A stretch of 64,000 nucleotides of DNA from Denitromonas ohlonensis (GTDB taxonomy: Bacteria; Pseudomonadota; Gammaproteobacteria; Burkholderiales; Rhodocyclaceae). Position numbers and translations under genes: made by a program. The stretch is taken from NCBI RefSeq assembly GCF_007625205.1, contig NZ_VMNI01000010.1, positions 215,699 through 279,698 of the forward strand. Direction: 5' to 3'. The notes under the pieces were generated by a model. The model was not told where the DNA came from and did not search any database. It saw only the letters and a list, made by a program, of their open reading frames with translations. Below, piece after piece: positions 53,395 through 63,140 of the stretch (the stretch's first letter is position 1; every line of letters begins with the position of its first letter).

Positions 53395-54408
53395 ATGTAT
53401 CGTCGGCTGGTCTTCCTGGCGTTGTCACTCACCCTCGCGGTGGTGGTGTTTGGCGCCTATGTGCGGCTGTCGGATGCCGGCCTCGGCTGCCCCGACTGGC
53501 CAGGGTGTTATGGGCAGGTGACGCCTGCACATGCAGCCGAGCACATCGCCGAGGCCGAGTCTGCCGCGCCGGGCGGGCCGGTGTCGCTGCCCAAGGCGTG
53601 GAAGGAAATGATCCACCGCTATCTGGCGGCCACGCTGGGCTTCATCATTCTGGTGATTGCCGCACTGGCCTGGCGGCAGCGGCGCGACCCGGACGTACGG
53701 CCCGGCATTGCGGTGTTGCTCGTTGGGGTGGTCATTTTTCAGGGGCTGTTGGGCAAGTGGACGGTCACGCTGTTGCTCAAGCCCGCCATCGTGACCGGGC
53801 ATCTGCTTGGCGGGCTGGCCACGCTTTCCTTGCTCGCGCTGCTGGCAATTCGCGCCGGCGGGCTGAGGCGACGCTTTGCCTCGCCGGCTCTGGTGCGTTT
53901 TGCGCGCCTCGGTTTGTTGCTGGTGCTCGTCCAGATTGTGCTCGGCGGCTGGACCAGTACCAACTACGCGGCGCTGGCGTGCACCGATTTCCCGACCTGC
54001 CACGGCAGCTGGTGGCCAGCCATGGACACGGCCAATGCCTTTCATGTGGTGCGCGAACTGGGCATGACCGCGACCGGCGATCTGCTCTCACATGAGGCGC
54101 TGACCGCCATTCACTGGGCGCACCGGATTGGCGCCCTCGTTGTGACGGTGTGCTTGCTCGGGTTGATGATGGGTTTGACGAAGCAGGGTTTTGGCCGGAT
54201 GGCCGCGCTGCTGGCGTTGTTGCTGGTCGGGCAGGTCGGCCTCGGCATTGCCAACGTGGTGATGAGTCTGCCGCTGCCGCTGGCCGTGGCCCACAACGCC
54301 GGTGCAGCGCTTCTGTTGTTGATGATGGTGATGATTAATACACGGCTGATGCCCGGGCGGGCATGGGGCGTTGCAGGGAGTAAAAAACATGAAAACGCTT
54401 ACGCTTGA
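53395..54408 (+). CDS. ctaA: haem A synthase
   Basis: Oxidises haem O to haem A (COX15/CtaA family), 337 aa, eight helices. Starts [40 protein letters not shown]. The paired cysteine loops CPDWPGC and CTDFPTC and the haem histidines in [29 protein letters not shown] and VAHNAGAA are visible. It overlaps ctaB by 20 bases. Confidence 0.94.
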   Translation: MYRRLVFLALSLTLAVVVFGAYVRLSDAGLGCPDWPGCYGQVTPAHAAEHIAEAESAAPGGPVSLPKAWKEMIHRYLAATLGFIILVIAALAWRQRRDPDVRPGIAVLLVGVVIFQGLLGKWTVTLLLKPAIVTGHLLGGLATLSLLALLAIRAGGLRRRFASPALVRFARLGLLLVLVQIVLGGWTSTNYAALACTDFPTCHGSWWPAMDTANAFHVVRELGMTATGDLLSHEALTAIHWAHRIGALVVTVCLLGLMMGLTKQGFGRMAALLALLLVGQVGLGIANVVMSLPLPLAVAHNAGAALLLLMMVMINTRLMPGRAWGVAGSKKHENAYA

Positions 54409-55288
54409 TAGCGCCGATGCCTTGCGTCGCCTGCGGCACTTTTATGTGCTGACCAAGCCGCGGGTCAATACGCTGATCGTCTTCTGCGCCATGATCGGCA
54501 TGTTCCTCGCGGTGCCGGAAGGCTTGCCCTCGGCGCAGATCGTGCTGTTCGCCACGCTCGGTATCGCGTGTGTTGCGGGGGCCGCGGCGGCGATGAACTG
54601 CCTGATCGAACAACAGATCGATGCGCGCATGGCGCGTACCCGGGCGCGCCCTCTGCCGCGCGGTGAGTTGTCCTCGGCCGAGACGCTGGCGTTTTCGCTG
54701 GTGCTCGGCGGCGCGGGTCTGCTGTTGCTCTACAACGCGGTGAACCCGCTCACCATGTGGCTGACGCTGGCCACCTTTGTGGGTTATGCCGTGGTCTACA
54801 CGGTGTTTCTCAAGCCGCGCACGCCGCAGAACATCGTGATCGGCGGCGCGTCCGGCGCCATGCCGCCGGTGCTTGGCTGGGCCGCCGTGACCGGCGAAGT
54901 GGGCAGCGATGCCTTGCTGCTGTTTCTCATCATCTTTGCCTGGACGCCGCCGCACTTCTGGGCGCTGGCCTTGTATCGCAGCGCCGATTACGCCCGCGCC
55001 GGCCTGCCCATGCTGCCGGTCACGCACGGCTCGCGTTACACCCGGCTGTCGGTGCTGCTCTACACCATCATTTTGTTTGCGGTCACGCTGCTGCCGTTCG
55101 CCACACGCATGAGCGGTGTGGCCTATCTGGCGGCGGCGGTGGTGCTGGGTCTGGCCTTCCTGCGTTACGCATGGCGTTTGTATGTGGATTACAGCGACAA
55201 ATTGTCGCAACAGACTTTCCGCTTCTCCATCGTGTACCTATCATCGCTGTTTGCCGCCTTGCTGGTGGATCACTACTTGCCCTATTGA
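54389..55288 (+). CDS. ctaB: protohaem IX farnesyltransferase (haem O synthase)
   Basis: Prenylates haem B to haem O, the step before CtaA. The 299-aa UbiA-type protein starts [47 protein letters not shown] is the first Asp-rich prenyl-diphosphate site, and [19 protein letters not shown] is the second conserved motif. About nine helices. The start at 54389 has an AGGGAG site. Confidence 0.96.
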   Translation: MKTLTLDSADALRRLRHFYVLTKPRVNTLIVFCAMIGMFLAVPEGLPSAQIVLFATLGIACVAGAAAAMNCLIEQQIDARMARTRARPLPRGELSSAETLAFSLVLGGAGLLLLYNAVNPLTMWLTLATFVGYAVVYTVFLKPRTPQNIVIGGASGAMPPVLGWAAVTGEVGSDALLLFLIIFAWTPPHFWALALYRSADYARAGLPMLPVTHGSRYTRLSVLLYTIILFAVTLLPFATRMSGVAYLAAAVVLGLAFLRYAWRLYVDYSDKLSQQTFRFSIVYLSSLFAALLVDHYLPY

Positions 55289-55298
55289 TGAGGCCACG

Positions 55299-55883
55299 AT
55301 GCTTCGAATCCTCCTGGTGGTCGCCGCGCTTGCGCTGACCGCCTGCAGTCCTGCTGAACCGCCCAAGAGTTTCAAGAACACCGACATCACCGGCGCCGAC
55401 TACGGCAAAGGCTTCTCGCTCACCGACCACACCGGCGCGCCGCGTACGCTCACCGATTTCAAAGGCAAGGTGGTGACGCTGTTCTTTGGCTTTACCCAGT
55501 GCCCGGACGTGTGCCCGACCAACTTGCTGACCATGACCGAAGTCATGCGTCTGCTCGGACCCAATGCCGAGCGCACCCAGGTGTTGTTCATGACGGTCGA
55601 CCCCGAGCGCGATACGCAGGAGTTGCTGTCGCAGTATGTGCCGGCCTTCGATACGCGCTTCCTCGGGCTGTTTGGCGACATGGCGACCACCGAAGCGGTG
55701 GCCAAGGACTTCAAGGTTTTCTACCGCAAGAGCGGTGACACCGAGGGGCCGAACTACACCATCGACCACTCGGCCGGCACCTATGTGTTCGACACCCAGG
55801 GTCGGCTGCGGCTCTACGTCAAGCACGGCACATCGGCACAGGATATTGCCGAGGACATCCAGGCCTTGTTCTCCGAGACCTGA
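55299..55883 (+). CDS. SCO1/SenC copper chaperone lipoprotein
   Basis: Delivers copper to CuA of subunit II. 194 aa; LTACSP gives a lipobox (Cys16). The thioredoxin-like domain has FFGFTQCPDVCPTNLLTM with the copper-binding Cys-x3-Cys, and TIDHSAGTYVFD with the ligand His. Ten bases after ctaB, it closes the oxidase assembly set. Confidence 0.95.
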   Translation: MLRILLVVAALALTACSPAEPPKSFKNTDITGADYGKGFSLTDHTGAPRTLTDFKGKVVTLFFGFTQCPDVCPTNLLTMTEVMRLLGPNAERTQVLFMTVDPERDTQELLSQYVPAFDTRFLGLFGDMATTEAVAKDFKVFYRKSGDTEGPNYTIDHSAGTYVFDTQGRLRLYVKHGTSAQDIAEDIQALFSET

Positions 55884-55978
55884 CGCGAGGCAGAATCTGC
55901 CAAATGCAGGCCGTATTACGCAATAACGGAATCGGGCGAATCGGTAATCTGGGCGCTTTCCTGTCCCGGAGATTCGTC

Positions 55979-57607
55979 ATGAATCTGTCTCAAGTTCTGC
56001 TGTCGGCGCTCAAGGCACATGGCGCGCGCGAAGTGTTCGGCATTCCCGGCGATTTCGCCCTCCCGTTTTTTCGGGAAATCGAAAACTCCGGCATCCTCCC
56101 GCTTTACACCCTAAGCCACGAGCCCGGCGTCGGCTTCGCCGCCGACGCCTCGGCGCGCATTCGCAGCACGCTGTCGGTGGCTGCCGTGACCTATGGCGCG
56201 GGCGCGCTCAACATGGTCAACCCGGTGGCCGGCGCCTACGCCGAGAAATCGCCCGTGGTGGTCATCTCCGGCGCGCCGGGCAAGGGCGAGTCGAGCACCG
56301 GCCTGCTGCTGCATCACCAGGCCAAAACCCTGGATTCGCAGTTCGCCATCTACCAGGAAATCACTTGCGACCAGGCGCGCCTGACCGACGCGCGTACTGC
56401 ACCGGCCGAGATTGCGCGTGTGCTCGCCAGTTGTCTGCGTGAGTCGCGCCCGGTGTATATCGAACTTCCGCGCGACATGGTGGCTGAGCCTTGTGAACCC
56501 GTCGTGGCCTTAGGCGAGCCGGTGGTGGACGACGCGGCCCTCGACGCCTGCGCCGATGAAATCCTCGCGCGTCTTGCCGCGGCCGAACGGCCGGTGCTGA
56601 TGGCCGGCGTCGAGGTCCGACGCTTCGATCTGGAGGTGCAGGTGGCGGCCCTGGCGCGCCAGTTGGGCATTCCGGTGGTGACCAGTATTCTCGGTCGCGG
56701 CCTGCTCGCCGGGCATGATGCACCGCTGGCGGGCACCTATCTGGGCGTGGCGGGGGCCGAGTCGGTGACTTCCCTGGTGGAGGATTCGGACGCGCTGCTG
56801 ATGCTCGGCGTGCTGGTGTCGGACACCAATTTTGGTGTGTCGGCGCGGCAGATTGATCTGCGCAAGGCGATCGTGGCCTGCGACAGCGAAGTCACGCTCG
56901 GTTATCACACCTACACGCACCTGCCACTCGGGCGGGTCGTGCGACGGCTGTTGGAGCGTGCGCCCGCCGCCCGGCAAGTGCCGACCCTGCCGCCGCCGAG
57001 CTATCCGCACGGGATGGTGGCCGACGATGCGCCCATCGTGCCCGGTGACATCGCCCGCGGCATCAACGACCTGATGGCCCGCCACGGCGTGATGCCGATC
57101 GCCGCCGACATGGGCGACTGCATGTTCACCGCCATGGATATTGCGCACCAGGCGCTGGTGGCGCCGGGTTACTACGCCACCATGGGCTTCGGCGTGCCGG
57201 CGGGGCTGGGGCTGCAAGCGGCCACCGGCGAGCGGCCCTTGATTCTGGTCGGCGATGGCGCGTTTCAGATGACGGGCTGGGAGCTCGGCAACTGCAGCCG
57301 CTTTGGCTGGGACCCGATCGTGCTGGTGTTCAACAACCGCTCGTGGGAGATGCTGCGCACCTTCCAGCCGGAGTCGTCCTTCAATGACCTGAGCCACTGG
57401 GACTTCGCCGGGATGGCCAAGGGGCTGGGCGGCGATGGCATGCGGGTTGAGACCCGAGCCGAGCTGGCCGCGGCGCTGGCGCATGCGGTGGCCACGCGCG
57501 GGCGCTTCCAGTTGATCGATGTGAGCATTCCGCGCGGCGAGTTGTCGCCGACGCTCAAGCGCTTTGTCGAGGGCGTCAAACGCCTGTCGGCCCCCGGCGC
57601 GCGCTGA
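55979..57607 (+). CDS. ppdC: phenylpyruvate/indolepyruvate decarboxylase (ThDP-dependent)
   Basis: Decarboxylates 2-oxo acids such as phenylpyruvate to phenylacetaldehyde. The 542-aa protein, starting MNLSQVLLSALKAHGAREVFGIPGDFALPF at 55979, closely resembles my recollection of Azospirillum PpdC/IpdC along its full length. LSHEPGVGFAADA has the ThDP-activating Glu, SGAPGKGES and LLLHHQ follow, and VGDGAFQMTGWELGNCSRFGWDPIVLVFNN is the GDG...NN ThDP-Mg motif. It is monocistronic with its own terminator. A role in phenylalanine degradation or indole/phenylacetic acid formation is likely. Confidence 0.88.
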   Translation: MNLSQVLLSALKAHGAREVFGIPGDFALPFFREIENSGILPLYTLSHEPGVGFAADASARIRSTLSVAAVTYGAGALNMVNPVAGAYAEKSPVVVISGAPGKGESSTGLLLHHQAKTLDSQFAIYQEITCDQARLTDARTAPAEIARVLASCLRESRPVYIELPRDMVAEPCEPVVALGEPVVDDAALDACADEILARLAAAERPVLMAGVEVRRFDLEVQVAALARQLGIPVVTSILGRGLLAGHDAPLAGTYLGVAGAESVTSLVEDSDALLMLGVLVSDTNFGVSARQIDLRKAIVACDSEVTLGYHTYTHLPLGRVVRRLLERAPAARQVPTLPPPSYPHGMVADDAPIVPGDIARGINDLMARHGVMPIAADMGDCMFTAMDIAHQALVAPGYYATMGFGVPAGLGLQAATGERPLILVGDGAFQMTGWELGNCSRFGWDPIVLVFNNRSWEMLRTFQPESSFNDLSHWDFAGMAKGLGGDGMRVETRAELAAALAHAVATRGRFQLIDVSIPRGELSPTLKRFVEGVKRLSAPGAR

Positions 57608-57617
57608 GCGCATGAAA

Positions 57618-57648
57618 AAGGGCGACCTGCGGGTCGCCCTTGTTTTTT
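57618..57648. terminator. rho-independent terminator between ppdC and rpoH
   Basis: AAGGGCGACC / GGTCGCCCTT with a four-base loop followed by GTTTTTTTG. Both strands have A/T runs, so it could stop both convergent genes. Confidence 0.92.
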
Positions 57649-57666
57649 TGCCGTCGCCGTCGGGGC

Positions 57667-58527
57667 TCAGGCCAGTGCGGCCAGTTCGCCGCGCATCTGC
57701 TTGAGCGCCTTGGCTTCGATCTGGCGAATCCGCTCGGCGGAGACGCCGTACTCGTCGGCCAGCTCGTGCAGCGTGGCGGCCTTGCCATCGTCGCCGGTGA
57801 GCCAGCGGGCCGAGATGATGTGGCGGCTGCGCTCGTCCAGTGCGGCCATGGCATTGACCAGACCGTCGCTTTGCAATTGTGCCTGCTCGGCGTTGGCCAG
57901 CAACTCGCTCGGTTCGGCAGCGGGGTCGCGCAGGTAGGCGATGGGGGCGAAGTGCTCGTCATCGTCGTCGCGGCCGCCGTCGAGGGGCACGTCCTGCCCG
58001 CCGAGACGGGTTTCCATCTCGACGACTTCTTCGGGCTTGACGCCAAGCTGCGCGGCAACCGCCGACACATCGTCGGGGCTCAGCGCGTTGCGATCTTTCT
58101 TCAGGCTGCGCAGGTTGAAGAACAGCTTGCGCTGGGCCTTGGTGGTGGCCACTTTGACCAGGCGCGCGTTCTTCAGGATGTACTCGTGGATCTCGGCCTT
58201 GATCCAGTGAATGGCGAAGGACACCAGGCGTACGCCGCGGCGCGGGTCGAAGCGCTTGACCGCCTTCATGAGGCCGAGATTGCCTTCCTGGATCAGGTCG
58301 GCATGCGGCAGGCCGTAGCCCAGATAGCCGCGGGCAATCGCCACCACCAGGCGCAGGTGTGACAACACCAGGGCGCGGGCCGCCTCGACATCGCCTTCGT
58401 CATGCAGGCGGTGGGCGTAGGTCTTTTCCTCCTGCTCGGTGAGCAAGGGGATGCGGTTGGCGAACTGGATGTACTGGTCGATACTGCCGACGGAGGTCGG
58501 GATCGGTAGCGACAAAGTGTGCGTCAT
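57667..58527 (-). CDS. rpoH: RNA polymerase heat-shock sigma factor (sigma-32)
   Basis: A group 3-like sigma-70 factor directing heat-shock transcription, 286 aa. Region 2 is LVLSHLRLVVAIARGYLGYGLPHADLIQEGNLGLMKAVKRFDP with SFAIHWIKAEIHEYI. The RpoH-specific box QRKLFFNLR follows (about residue 132). Region 4.2 ends TLHELADEYGVSAERIRQIEAKALKQMR. The gene is preceded by a CIRCE operator, so it is probably under HrcA control. Confidence 0.97.
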   Translation of the reverse strand: MTHTLSLPIPTSVGSIDQYIQFANRIPLLTEQEEKTYAHRLHDEGDVEAARALVLSHLRLVVAIARGYLGYGLPHADLIQEGNLGLMKAVKRFDPRRGVRLVSFAIHWIKAEIHEYILKNARLVKVATTKAQRKLFFNLRSLKKDRNALSPDDVSAVAAQLGVKPEEVVEMETRLGGQDVPLDGGRDDDDEHFAPIAYLRDPAAEPSELLANAEQAQLQSDGLVNAMAALDERSRHIISARWLTGDDGKAATLHELADEYGVSAERIRQIEAKALKQMRGELAALA

Positions 58528-58559
58528 CGACGATGTCCTCCCAAAAAGTTGCGGCTATT

Positions 58560-58586
58560 TTAGCACTCGCGTACTGGGAGTGCTAA
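58560..58586 (-). promoter_or_regulatory. CIRCE element (HrcA operator) at the rpoH promoter
   Basis: TTAGCACTC-N9-GAGTGCTAA matches the CIRCE consensus at every position. On the minus strand its proximal arm runs into TGCTAAAAT, an extended -10 box (TAAAAT at 58557-58562), so bound HrcA would block rpoH transcription. HrcA itself is not in the window. Confidence 0.93.
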
Positions 58587-58776
58587 CAACGGAGTGAGTT
58601 CCGTGATCTTGAGGAAAAAATGCGTGTCCTGGGCTGCCCGGCAGGGTGACGTCGCCTAAATTGCGCCGAGCCTGTGCCAATATTGGCGTTTCGCATAAAG
58701 TCGGCGCGCGTGTTGCCGTTACTGACCTGCGAGACTCGCCTTCTTTCCCGACGAACGGGAGCTGCGACAGGATCAC

Positions 58777-60981
58777 ATGACTGACAACGACATTTCTCAG
58801 GTCGATACGGCGCCACCGGCCGCCCCCGCTGCTGAAGCGGTGGCGGCGCCAGCCGCCGATGTGCATCGGCCCGACGCCTTGCTTGAAAGTTTGCTGGTGA
58901 TTGCGCGTGCGCACGGCTGCACCCTCACGCGCGATGCGGCCACGGCCGGCTTGCCGCTGGTCAATCATCGCCTGACCCCGTCCTTGTTTGATCGCGCCGC
59001 GCGCCGCGCCGGACTGACCTCCAATCTGACCCGCCGACCGCTGGAGCGGCTCAATGCCGCACTCTTTCCGGTGGTGCTGGTTCTGGCCGATGAACAGGCT
59101 TGCGTTTTGCTGGGTTGGAGCGACGATGGTTCGATCGCGCGGGTGATCTTTCCTGAGCTCGGCGATGCCGAAGCCGAACTCCCGATCGAAGATCTGGCCG
59201 CCCGCTATGCCGGCTATGCGATTTTTGTGCGACCGCGTTTCCGTTTCGATGCGCGCACGCCGGAGGTGGGCGCCGTGCGCCATCGGCACTGGTTCTGGGG
59301 CGCGATCAACGATAACCGCCCGCTGTATCGCGATGTGCTGGTCGCGGCCTTGATGATCAATCTGTTCGCCATTGCGCTGCCCATGTTCACCATGAACGTG
59401 TATGACCGTGTGGTGCCGAACAACGCCGTCGATACCTTGTGGATGCTGGCCATCGGGGTGTCGATCGTGATGGTGGCGGACTTGGTGATGCGCACCATGC
59501 GCGGCTATTTCATTGATCTGGCCGGCAACCGGGTCGATGTCAAATTGTCGGCTTACATCATGGAGCGGGTGCTCGGCCTGCAAATGGAGCAGCGGCCGGT
59601 GTCGGCCGGCTCGTTTGCGGCCAACCTGCGCTCCTTCGAGACGGTGCGCGATTTCATCACCTCGGCCACCGTCAGCGCTTTTGTCGATCTGCCCTTTGCC
59701 TTGATCTTCCTGGTGGTGATTGGCTGGATTGCGTGGCCGATGATTATTCCCATCATTGTCGGCGTGCTGATCGTGCTGCTCTACGCGATGACGGTGCAGA
59801 GCCGGATGCATGAGCTGTCCGAAACCACCTATCGGGCCGGCGCGCAGCGCAATGCCACGCTGGTGGAAAGCCTGGTCGGGCTGGAGGCGGTCAAGGCGCT
59901 CGGTTGCGAGGGCTACATGCAGCGCAAGTGGGAGCAGAGCGCGGTGTTTCTGGCGCGCACCAGCGCCCAGCTGCGGCTGCTGTCGGCGTCGACCATGAAC
60001 GGCGCGCTGTGGGTACAGCAGACCACCAATGTGGCGATCATCGTGCTCGGCGTGTATCTGATTTCCAAGGGCGAGCTGAGCATGGGCGGGCTGATCGCCT
60101 GCTCGATGCTGTCGTCGCGCGCGCTGGCACCGATCAGTCAGGTGGCCGGCTTGCTGACGCAGTATCACAACGCGGCGACGGCGCTGACCTCGCTGGACGA
60201 AATTCTGTCGCGGCCCATCGAGCGGCCGGAGGATTCCAGCTTTGTCAGCCGGCAGAATTTTATTGGCCGCATCGAATTCAAGGATGTGCATTTTGTGTAC
60301 CCGGGCCAGGACGTCGAGGCGCTGCGCAATGTGTCGCTGCGCATCGAGCCGGGCGAGCGGGTGGCGATTCTGGGCCGTGTGGGCTCTGGCAAGACCACCC
60401 TGCACAAACTGATTCTCGGCCTGTACCGGCCCACCGAGGGCGCGGTGCTGATCGACGACATCGATCTGCGCCAGCTCGACCCGGCCGAACTGCGCCGTCA
60501 TGTGGGCTATGTGCCGCAGGATGTGACGCTGTTCTACGGCAGCCTGCGCGACAACCTCACCATCGCCTCGCGCGACGCCGACGACGCCGACGTGGTGCGC
60601 GCCAGCGAGCAGGCGGGGATCGCGGAGTTTGTGAATAGCCATCCCAAGGGTTTTGACATGCTCGTGGGTGAGCGGGGTGAATCGCTCTCGGGTGGTCAGC
60701 GGCAAGGCGTGGCGATTGCCCGCGCGCTGATCAACGATCCGCCCATCCTGCTGATGGATGAGCCGACCGGCTCGATGGACCATTCGAGCGAGGAATACGT
60801 CAAGCAGCAATTGCGCAGTTGCTCCGCAGGCAAGACGATGATCGTCATCACCCATCGCACCTCGCTGCTCGAACTGGTCGACCGGATCATCGTGGTGGAC
60901 GGCGGCAAGATCGTTGCTGACGGACCCAAGTCTCAAGTGGTCGAAGCCTTGCGCCAGGGGCGTATCGGGAGGGCCGCATGA
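58777..60981 (+). CDS. type I secretion ABC transporter (LapB-like)
   Basis: Inner-membrane ATPase/permease exporting a large adhesin, 734 aa. An N-terminal C39-like domain (about residues 32-150) lacks the catalytic Cys, as in LapB/HlyB. Five to six membrane helices follow (about 180-450). The ATPase has GRVGSGKTTLHKLILGL (Walker A), LSGGQRQGVAIARAL (signature), ILLMDEPTGSMD (Walker B) and VITHRTS (H-loop). It overlaps the adaptor gene by four bases. The adhesin encoded at 63141 is its evident substrate. Confidence 0.94.
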   Translation: MTDNDISQVDTAPPAAPAAEAVAAPAADVHRPDALLESLLVIARAHGCTLTRDAATAGLPLVNHRLTPSLFDRAARRAGLTSNLTRRPLERLNAALFPVVLVLADEQACVLLGWSDDGSIARVIFPELGDAEAELPIEDLAARYAGYAIFVRPRFRFDARTPEVGAVRHRHWFWGAINDNRPLYRDVLVAALMINLFAIALPMFTMNVYDRVVPNNAVDTLWMLAIGVSIVMVADLVMRTMRGYFIDLAGNRVDVKLSAYIMERVLGLQMEQRPVSAGSFAANLRSFETVRDFITSATVSAFVDLPFALIFLVVIGWIAWPMIIPIIVGVLIVLLYAMTVQSRMHELSETTYRAGAQRNATLVESLVGLEAVKALGCEGYMQRKWEQSAVFLARTSAQLRLLSASTMNGALWVQQTTNVAIIVLGVYLISKGELSMGGLIACSMLSSRALAPISQVAGLLTQYHNAATALTSLDEILSRPIERPEDSSFVSRQNFIGRIEFKDVHFVYPGQDVEALRNVSLRIEPGERVAILGRVGSGKTTLHKLILGLYRPTEGAVLIDDIDLRQLDPAELRRHVGYVPQDVTLFYGSLRDNLTIASRDADDADVVRASEQAGIAEFVNSHPKGFDMLVGERGESLSGGQRQGVAIARALINDPPILLMDEPTGSMDHSSEEYVKQQLRSCSAGKTMIVITHRTSLLELVDRIIVVDGGKIVADGPKSQVVEALRQGRIGRAA

Positions 60982-62393
60982 GTAATCTGAATGCGGAACA
61001 GTTCAAGCGCATCGGCCAAGCGTCGAACGCCGTGGCGAGTCGCACCCGTCCGCTGCTCGACCGGCTGTTCGGGCGCATGGTGCCCGAGCAGCGTGAAACC
61101 GATGTCGATTGGGGCGGCGATGCCGATCGCGCCGTGATGGAGCAGGAGCCGCTGCGCGCGCGTGCGCTGTTGCGCGGCTCGCTGGTGGTGTTCTTGCTGC
61201 TGGTGGTGTGGGCGGGCTTTGCCGAAATCGACGAAGTCACCCGCGGCGAAGGGCGCGTCATCCCGTCCAGTCAGTTGCAGGTCTTGCAGTCCTTCGACGG
61301 CGGCGTGGTGGAGGAGATTCTGGTCAAGGAGGGCGACGTGGTCGATATCGGCCAGACCCTGGTGCGCATCGACCCCACCCGGTTTGTCTCCTCCCTGCGC
61401 GAAAACCGGGTGCAGTACTACGCCCTGGTGGCCAAGGCTGCGCGGCTGGTGGCCATGTCCGAAGGCGCGGCGTTCATCCCGCCGCCCGAGGTTGCCAAGG
61501 CGGCGCCGGAACTGGTTGATCAAGAGCGTGCGCTGTACGACGCGGGCCAGGCCAAGCTCGACGGCGAGCTGGCCATCGCACGCCAGCAGATGGCGCAGCG
61601 TAGTCAGGAACTGGTGGAGGTGCAGGCGCGACTGGCGCAAGCCACGCAGACCTTCAATCTGGTGTCGCAAGAACTTGATGTGACCAAACCCTTGCTCGCA
61701 TCGGGCGCCGTGTCCGAAGTCGAGCTGCTGCGCCTCGAGCGCGACGTGGCGCGCTTGCGTGGCGAGCGCAATCAGGCGAGCGCGCAGATCGCGCGCATCC
61801 AGTCATCCATTGCCGAAGCCAATCGCAATATTCAAGACGTCGAGCTCAGCTATCGCAATGCGGCTCGCAACGAGCTGGCCGATACGCGGGCCAAACTCAA
61901 CAGCCTGTCCGAAGGCAGTCTGGCGTTGGTGGATCGGGTCAAGCATGCCGAGGTGAAATCGCCCATGCGCGGCACGGTCAAGCGTTTGCTGATCAACACC
62001 GTCGGTGGCGTGGTGCAGCCCGGCAAGGAAGTGGCCGAAGTGGTGCCCCTGGACGAGGCGCTGCTGCTCGAAGCCAAGATCAATCCCAAGGATATTGGCT
62101 TCCTGCGTCCGGGGCAGCCGGCCGAGGTCAAATTCACGGCTTACGACTTCTCCATCTATGGCGGACTCAAGGCCACGGTGGAGCAAATTGGTGCCGATAC
62201 GGTGATGGACGACCGCGGAAATGCCTTTTATATCGTGCGCGTGCGCACAACAGAGTCAAGTTTGGGGCAGAACCTGCCGATTATCCCTGGCATGGTCGCG
62301 CAAGTTGACGTGCTGACCGGCAAGAAAACCATTTTGTCGTATTTGCTCAAACCGGTTTTGCGGGCTAAGGCCAATGCGCTGACGGAACGATGA
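60978..62393 (+). CDS. HlyD-family membrane fusion protein (LapC-like)
   Basis: Periplasmic adaptor of the type I secretion system, 471 aa. One membrane helix (LRGSLVVFLLLVVWAGFAEID, about residues 62-82) is followed by the barrel-sandwich start GEGRVIPSSQLQVLQSFDGGVVEEILVKEGDVV, a long coiled coil (about 180-310) and the C-terminal HlyD strands (SPMRGTVKRLLINTVGGVVQPG, IPGMVAQVDVLTGKKTILSYLLKP). It overlaps both neighbours by four bases. Confidence 0.94.
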   Translation: MSNLNAEQFKRIGQASNAVASRTRPLLDRLFGRMVPEQRETDVDWGGDADRAVMEQEPLRARALLRGSLVVFLLLVVWAGFAEIDEVTRGEGRVIPSSQLQVLQSFDGGVVEEILVKEGDVVDIGQTLVRIDPTRFVSSLRENRVQYYALVAKAARLVAMSEGAAFIPPPEVAKAAPELVDQERALYDAGQAKLDGELAIARQQMAQRSQELVEVQARLAQATQTFNLVSQELDVTKPLLASGAVSEVELLRLERDVARLRGERNQASAQIARIQSSIAEANRNIQDVELSYRNAARNELADTRAKLNSLSEGSLALVDRVKHAEVKSPMRGTVKRLLINTVGGVVQPGKEVAEVVPLDEALLLEAKINPKDIGFLRPGQPAEVKFTAYDFSIYGGLKATVEQIGADTVMDDRGNAFYIVRVRTTESSLGQNLPIIPGMVAQVDVLTGKKTILSYLLKPVLRAKANALTER

Positions 62394-63007
62394 CAAAGCA
62401 CCTATTCATCTCCTCGAAAGGCCAACTCCAGCCGCGCTGGCGCAGCGCGTTTCCGGATGCCGTCGTGCGCACCGCATTGGGTGGCGGCCGTCCGGACGTG
62501 CTGTGGTGGGCCTGCGTGCCGCTCAATTCGGCCGAGCTGTCATCGGCCATTGCGGCCCTGCCTGGCGTGCCCGTTGTCGTGCTCTCACCCGAGCCGGTGC
62601 AGGAAGACGCCATGCACGCCATCGCACTTGGCGCGCGTGGCTACTGCCACAGTCACGCCACCCCCGCCATGCTGCAGCAGGTGGCCGTCGCCGTGACGCA
62701 CGGCGGCCTGTGGCTGGGCCCCGAGTTGATGAGCCGGCTCATGGGCGCGGCCAGCGAGCGCCTGCTCGGCGAGCATCCCGCCGAGGTCGATCCGGGGCTG
62801 GACCTGCTGACGCCGCGTGAACGGGCCGTCGCGCTCGAAGTCGCCCGTGGCGCCACCAACAAAGAAGCCGCCCGCCGGCTCGACATCACCGAGCGCACCG
62901 TCAAGGCCCACCTCGGCGCCGCCTTCGAAAAGCTCGGCGTGCGCGACCGGCTCCAACTCGTGCTGGCACTCAAATATGTGCCGGTCGATGTCGATCACGC
63001 GGCCTGA
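62390..63007 (+). CDS. LuxR-type regulator with degenerate receiver domain
   Basis: A 205-aa response-regulator-like protein. The receiver part (residues 1-110) lacks the phospho-acceptor Asp; in RPDVLWWACVPL the expected position is Ala41. The N-terminal acidic pair is also missing. The C-terminal LuxR helix-turn-helix (LTPRERAVALEVARGATNKEAARRLDITERTVKAHLGAAFEKLGVRDR) is intact. It is translationally coupled to the secretion genes and immediately precedes the adhesin gene, so it probably controls adhesin or biofilm genes without phosphorylation. Confidence 0.9.
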   Translation: MTKHLFISSKGQLQPRWRSAFPDAVVRTALGGGRPDVLWWACVPLNSAELSSAIAALPGVPVVVLSPEPVQEDAMHAIALGARGYCHSHATPAMLQQVAVAVTHGGLWLGPELMSRLMGAASERLLGEHPAEVDPGLDLLTPRERAVALEVARGATNKEAARRLDITERTVKAHLGAAFEKLGVRDRLQLVLALKYVPVDVDHAA

Positions 63008-63140
63008 GCCCCGGCTGCTGCGCCATCGCGCGCGGCCCACCCTGTCCACCGGTCCAATAGGCTTCGCCGCGCTGCGACCGTAGTCTTTCATTATCGAATC
63101 AGTGTAGGTCGGCGCTGTGCCGGCCCAGCGGAGAACTCAA

